Origin: Paludisphaera rhizosphaerae
GTDB lineage: Bacteria; Planctomycetota; Planctomycetia; Isosphaerales; Isosphaeraceae
Assembly: GCF_011065895.1 (NCBI RefSeq)
Contig: NZ_JAALCR010000011.1
Location: 124,001-188,000, forward strand
Length of the DNA: 64,000 nt
Direction: 5' to 3'
Shown here piece by piece: positions 61,875 to 64,000 of this stretch. The translations under genes were made by a program, and so were the position numbers. The number at the start of each line of letters is the position of its first letter. The stretch's first letter is position 1. The notes beneath the pieces are model-generated. The model had not been told where the DNA came from, searched no databases, and saw only the letters and a program-made list of their open reading frames with translations.

Positions 61875-64000
61875 TTGAGCGCAGCGGCGACGGGCATCGA
61901 AGCGGGCGTGGCGGTCGGGACGGGAACCGTTGCGGGGGCGCTCGCGCGGGTGAAGCCCGAGCTGCTGGCGCCGGCCGGCGACCGCGAATGCGTCCGCGCG
62001 GCCGTGGCCAACGGGGCCGACGCGATCTACTTCGGACTGAAGCGGCACAACGCCCGAATCCGAGCCTCCAACTTCGACGGGCTGGACCTCTCGGAAACGA
62101 TGGCCTTCCTGCGACGCCACGGCGTCCGGGGCTACGTCACGCTCAACACCCTGATCTTTCCCAAGGAGCTGGCGGACGTGGAGGCGACCCTCCGCGAGTT
62201 GAACGACGCCGGCGTCGACGCTGTGATCGTTCAGGACCTCGGCCTGACCCGGCTGATCCGCGCGGTCGCTCCCAATCTGGAAATCCACGGCTCAACCCAG
62301 ATGTCCATCACCAGCGAGGAGGGCGTCCGCCTGGCCGCCGAGCTGGGATGCTCGCGGGTGATCCTGGCGCGAGAGCTGTCGCTGGACGAGGTCCGCCGGG
62401 TCCGCGCGGAATCGACGATTCCGGTAGAGGTCTTCGTCCACGGGGCCCTCTGCGTCGCCTACTCGGGTCAATGCCTGACCAGCGAGGCCCTCGGCGGTCG
62501 TTCCGCGAATCGCGGCGAGTGCGCCCAGGCCTGCCGAATGCCCTACCAGATCGTCTGCGACGGCGAGGACGTCGATCTCGGGAAGACCCAGTACCTCCTC
62601 AGTCCGCAGGACCTCGCCGCCTACGATCTGGTCCCGGATCTGATCGGAGCGGGGGTCGCCAGCCTGAAGATCGAGGGCCGGCTCAAATCGCCCGAGTACG
62701 TGGCCAACATCACCCGCCACTATCGAAGGGCGATCGACGAGGCCTGGGAGGGCCGCACCGTCGCCTTCACGCCTCGCGAGGTCGAGGACATGGAAATGTC
62801 CTTCTCCCGAGGCTTCAGCCACGGTTTCCTCGACGGAGTCGACCACAAGATCCTGGTGCGCGGGGATTACGCCAAGAAGCGTGGGGTTCTTCTCGGCGAG
62901 ATCCACGGCCTCGCCCGCGCGGGGGTCCACCTGAAAGCCGTCACCGGGATCAAGCCCGGGGACGGCCTGGTCTTTGACGGCGACGAGGCGATGGGCGTCC
63001 CCGAGCAAGGGGGCCGCGTCTATGAGGTCGTCCCGATCGCCGGCCGACCGGACCTCGTCGAGCTTCGCTTCGGCCGAGGCGACATGGATTTTTCCCGCCT
63101 GCACCCGGGCCAGCGGGCCTGGAAGACGGACGACCCCGAGTTGACCGCCCGTCTGCGGAAGACGTTCGAGGGCCCTTCGCCCCGGCAGGTGGGGCTCGCC
63201 ATGAAGGTTCGCGCGGCGGTCGGCGAGCCGATCCGCGTCGAGGCCCGCACGGCGACGGGACTGGTCGCGGAGGCCCTCGGCGACGCCCCGCTCGCCGCCG
63301 CCCAATCGCGCCCGGCGGACGACGCCCTGCTCCGCGAACAACTCGGCCGCCTCGGAGGGACCGCGTATCGGCTGGATGACCTCGAAGCCGAGATCGAGGG
63401 GGCCCCGATGGTCCCCAAGAGTCTCCTCAACCAGATTCGCCGCGACCTGACCGCCCGCCTGGACGCCCTCGCCGACGCCCCCCCTCCCCGGCCGATGGCC
63501 GCCGAGCCGGTCCTCCCCGGGCTGCTGGCGCCCATCCGGGCCGAGGCCGATCGCCAGCTTCAGGAGCGTCTCGCGGACCAACCGCCGCGTCTTGTCGCCC
63601 TCTGCCGGCGGACCGACCAGATCGCCGCCGCCGCGGCCGCTGGGGCATCGGCGATCTACGCCGACTACCAGGACATCAAGGAATACAAGGACGCCGTCGC
63701 CGAGGCCCGCCGCGTCGGGCTGCCGATCCACGTCGCCAGCCCTCGAATCGAGAAGCCGGCCGAGCGGAACCTGTTCAAGGCGCTGGTGAAGTCCGGGGCC
63801 GACGGCCTCCTCGTCCGCAACGCGGGCGGGCTGGCCTTCTGCGCCGAGACGGGCGTCCCGTTCGTCGCCGATTTCTCGCTCAACGCGTCCAATCCGCTGA
63901 CTGTCGCCCTCTTCCGCGAGCGCGGGGCCGAGCGCGTGGCGGCCTCGTACGACCTCGACGCCGGCCAGCTCTTCGACCTGATCGAGGCGACCCCGACCGA
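61875..64000 (+). CDS. U32-family peptidase, C-terminus cut by the window edge
   Basis: A coding region open to the right edge (about 708 residues visible). The U32 signature is near the start (KPELLAPAGDRECVRAAVANG, with YFGLKRHNARIRASNF) and continues in VRGYVTLNTLIFPKE, EIHGSTQMSITSEEG, FVHGALCVAYSGQC and NRGECAQACRMPYQ, the conserved Cys-rich segment. The segment SHGFLDGVDHKILVRGDYAK and what follows is the U32-associated C-terminal region. E. coli relatives (RlhA, TrhP) act in RNA hydroxylation rather than as proteases, so an RNA-modifying role is as likely as peptidase. The start TTG 61875 has only a weak ribosome site; GTG 61950 is a later option. Confidence 0.87.
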   Translation, partial: MSAAATGIEAGVAVGTGTVAGALARVKPELLAPAGDRECVRAAVANGADAIYFGLKRHNARIRASNFDGLDLSETMAFLRRHGVRGYVTLNTLIFPKELADVEATLRELNDAGVDAVIVQDLGLTRLIRAVAPNLEIHGSTQMSITSEEGVRLAAELGCSRVILARELSLDEVRRVRAESTIPVEVFVHGALCVAYSGQCLTSEALGGRSANRGECAQACRMPYQIVCDGEDVDLGKTQYLLSPQDLAAYDLVPDLIGAGVASLKIEGRLKSPEYVANITRHYRRAIDEAWEGRTVAFTPREVEDMEMSFSRGFSHGFLDGVDHKILVRGDYAKKRGVLLGEIHGLARAGVHLKAVTGIKPGDGLVFDGDEAMGVPEQGGRVYEVVPIAGRPDLVELRFGRGDMDFSRLHPGQRAWKTDDPELTARLRKTFEGPSPRQVGLAMKVRAAVGEPIRVEARTATGLVAEALGDAPLAAAQSRPADDALLREQLGRLGGTAYRLDDLEAEIEGAPMVPKSLLNQIRRDLTARLDALADAPPPRPMAAEPVLPGLLAPIRAEADRQLQERLADQPPRLVALCRRTDQIAAAAAAGASAIYADYQDIKEYKDAVAEARRVGLPIHVASPRIEKPAERNLFKALVKSGADGLLVRNAGGLAFCAETGVPFVADFSLNASNPLTVALFRERGAERVAASYDLDAGQLFDLIEATPT

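Overview
The window is GC-rich, gene-dense bacterial chromosome that looks like a planctomycete, most likely from the Isosphaera group. The signs are: PVC-type heme-binding dehydrogenase with a C-terminal cytochrome c; LEPR-XLL-type N-termini on extracellular proteins (partial gene at 1-179, metalloprotease at 10262-11935); an ECF sigma factor translationally coupled to a membrane Ser/Thr kinase; a leucine-rich-repeat protein of planctomycete style; many small lipoproteins; many short hypothetical membrane proteins. I see no transposase, integrase, phage gene, rRNA, convincing tRNA or CRISPR array. The assignment to a group is inference from gene content.

Layout. 1-179 is the start of a secreted protein that runs off the left edge. 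591-7344 is a four-gene tripartite export operon (TolC-like lipoprotein, HlyD/MacA-like adaptor, MacB-type ATPase, MacB-type permease) closed by a perfect 30-bp palindrome. 7687-10111 holds greA, an RluA-type pseudouridine synthase coupled to a lipoprotein, and a Mn-type superoxide dismutase with a clear terminator. 10262-16804 holds a matrixin-like protease, a two-domain alpha/beta hydrolase whose second domain has lost its nucleophile, and a second adaptor with a 160-residue low-complexity insert. 16816-22189 holds an SDR epimerase, an SGNH hydrolase, an Amidase_2 protein, a beta-lactamase-fold protein without an obvious Glu166, a TerB-like protein and a YbgC thioesterase.

22236-25665 has two tandem overlapping phosphatases, an XRE regulator and about 800 bp of AT-richer non-coding DNA. 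25672-31389 holds a glycosyltransferase, queA, a primary-like sigma factor, two small lipoproteins, a PII protein lacking Tyr51, a HAD phosphatase and a receiver-like protein. 31371-36064 holds a HEAT-repeat protein, an orphan CusB-like adaptor, an M29 aminopeptidase and an SDR. 36092-40989 pairs a cytochrome c peroxidase/oxalate decarboxylase operon with a divergent ECF-sigma/kinase operon. 41002-45277 holds transaldolase, a HAD-IIA phosphatase, YceI and a membrane protein, then a non-coding stretch with a pair of identical palindromes.

45278-50431 is a divergent pair of a PQQ dehydrogenase and a PVC-type dehydrogenase/cytochrome c. 50428-52020 contains two tandem paralogous membrane-anchored proteins built of a regular 22-23-residue beta-like repeat. 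52151-54119 is rsmD-cca; then come an LRR protein, a gamma-glutamylcyclotransferase, a GH43 enzyme, queD, two membrane proteins, a third adaptor of the 3208 family, and a U32 peptidase that runs off the right edge.

Most of the content is ordinary for this group. The stretches I consider least explained are the variable insert in one fixed place of three paralogous export adaptors, the tandem beta-repeat proteins, the palindrome pair at 45034-45118 and the overlapping phosphatase pair. I found no clearly new multi-gene defence or biosynthetic system.
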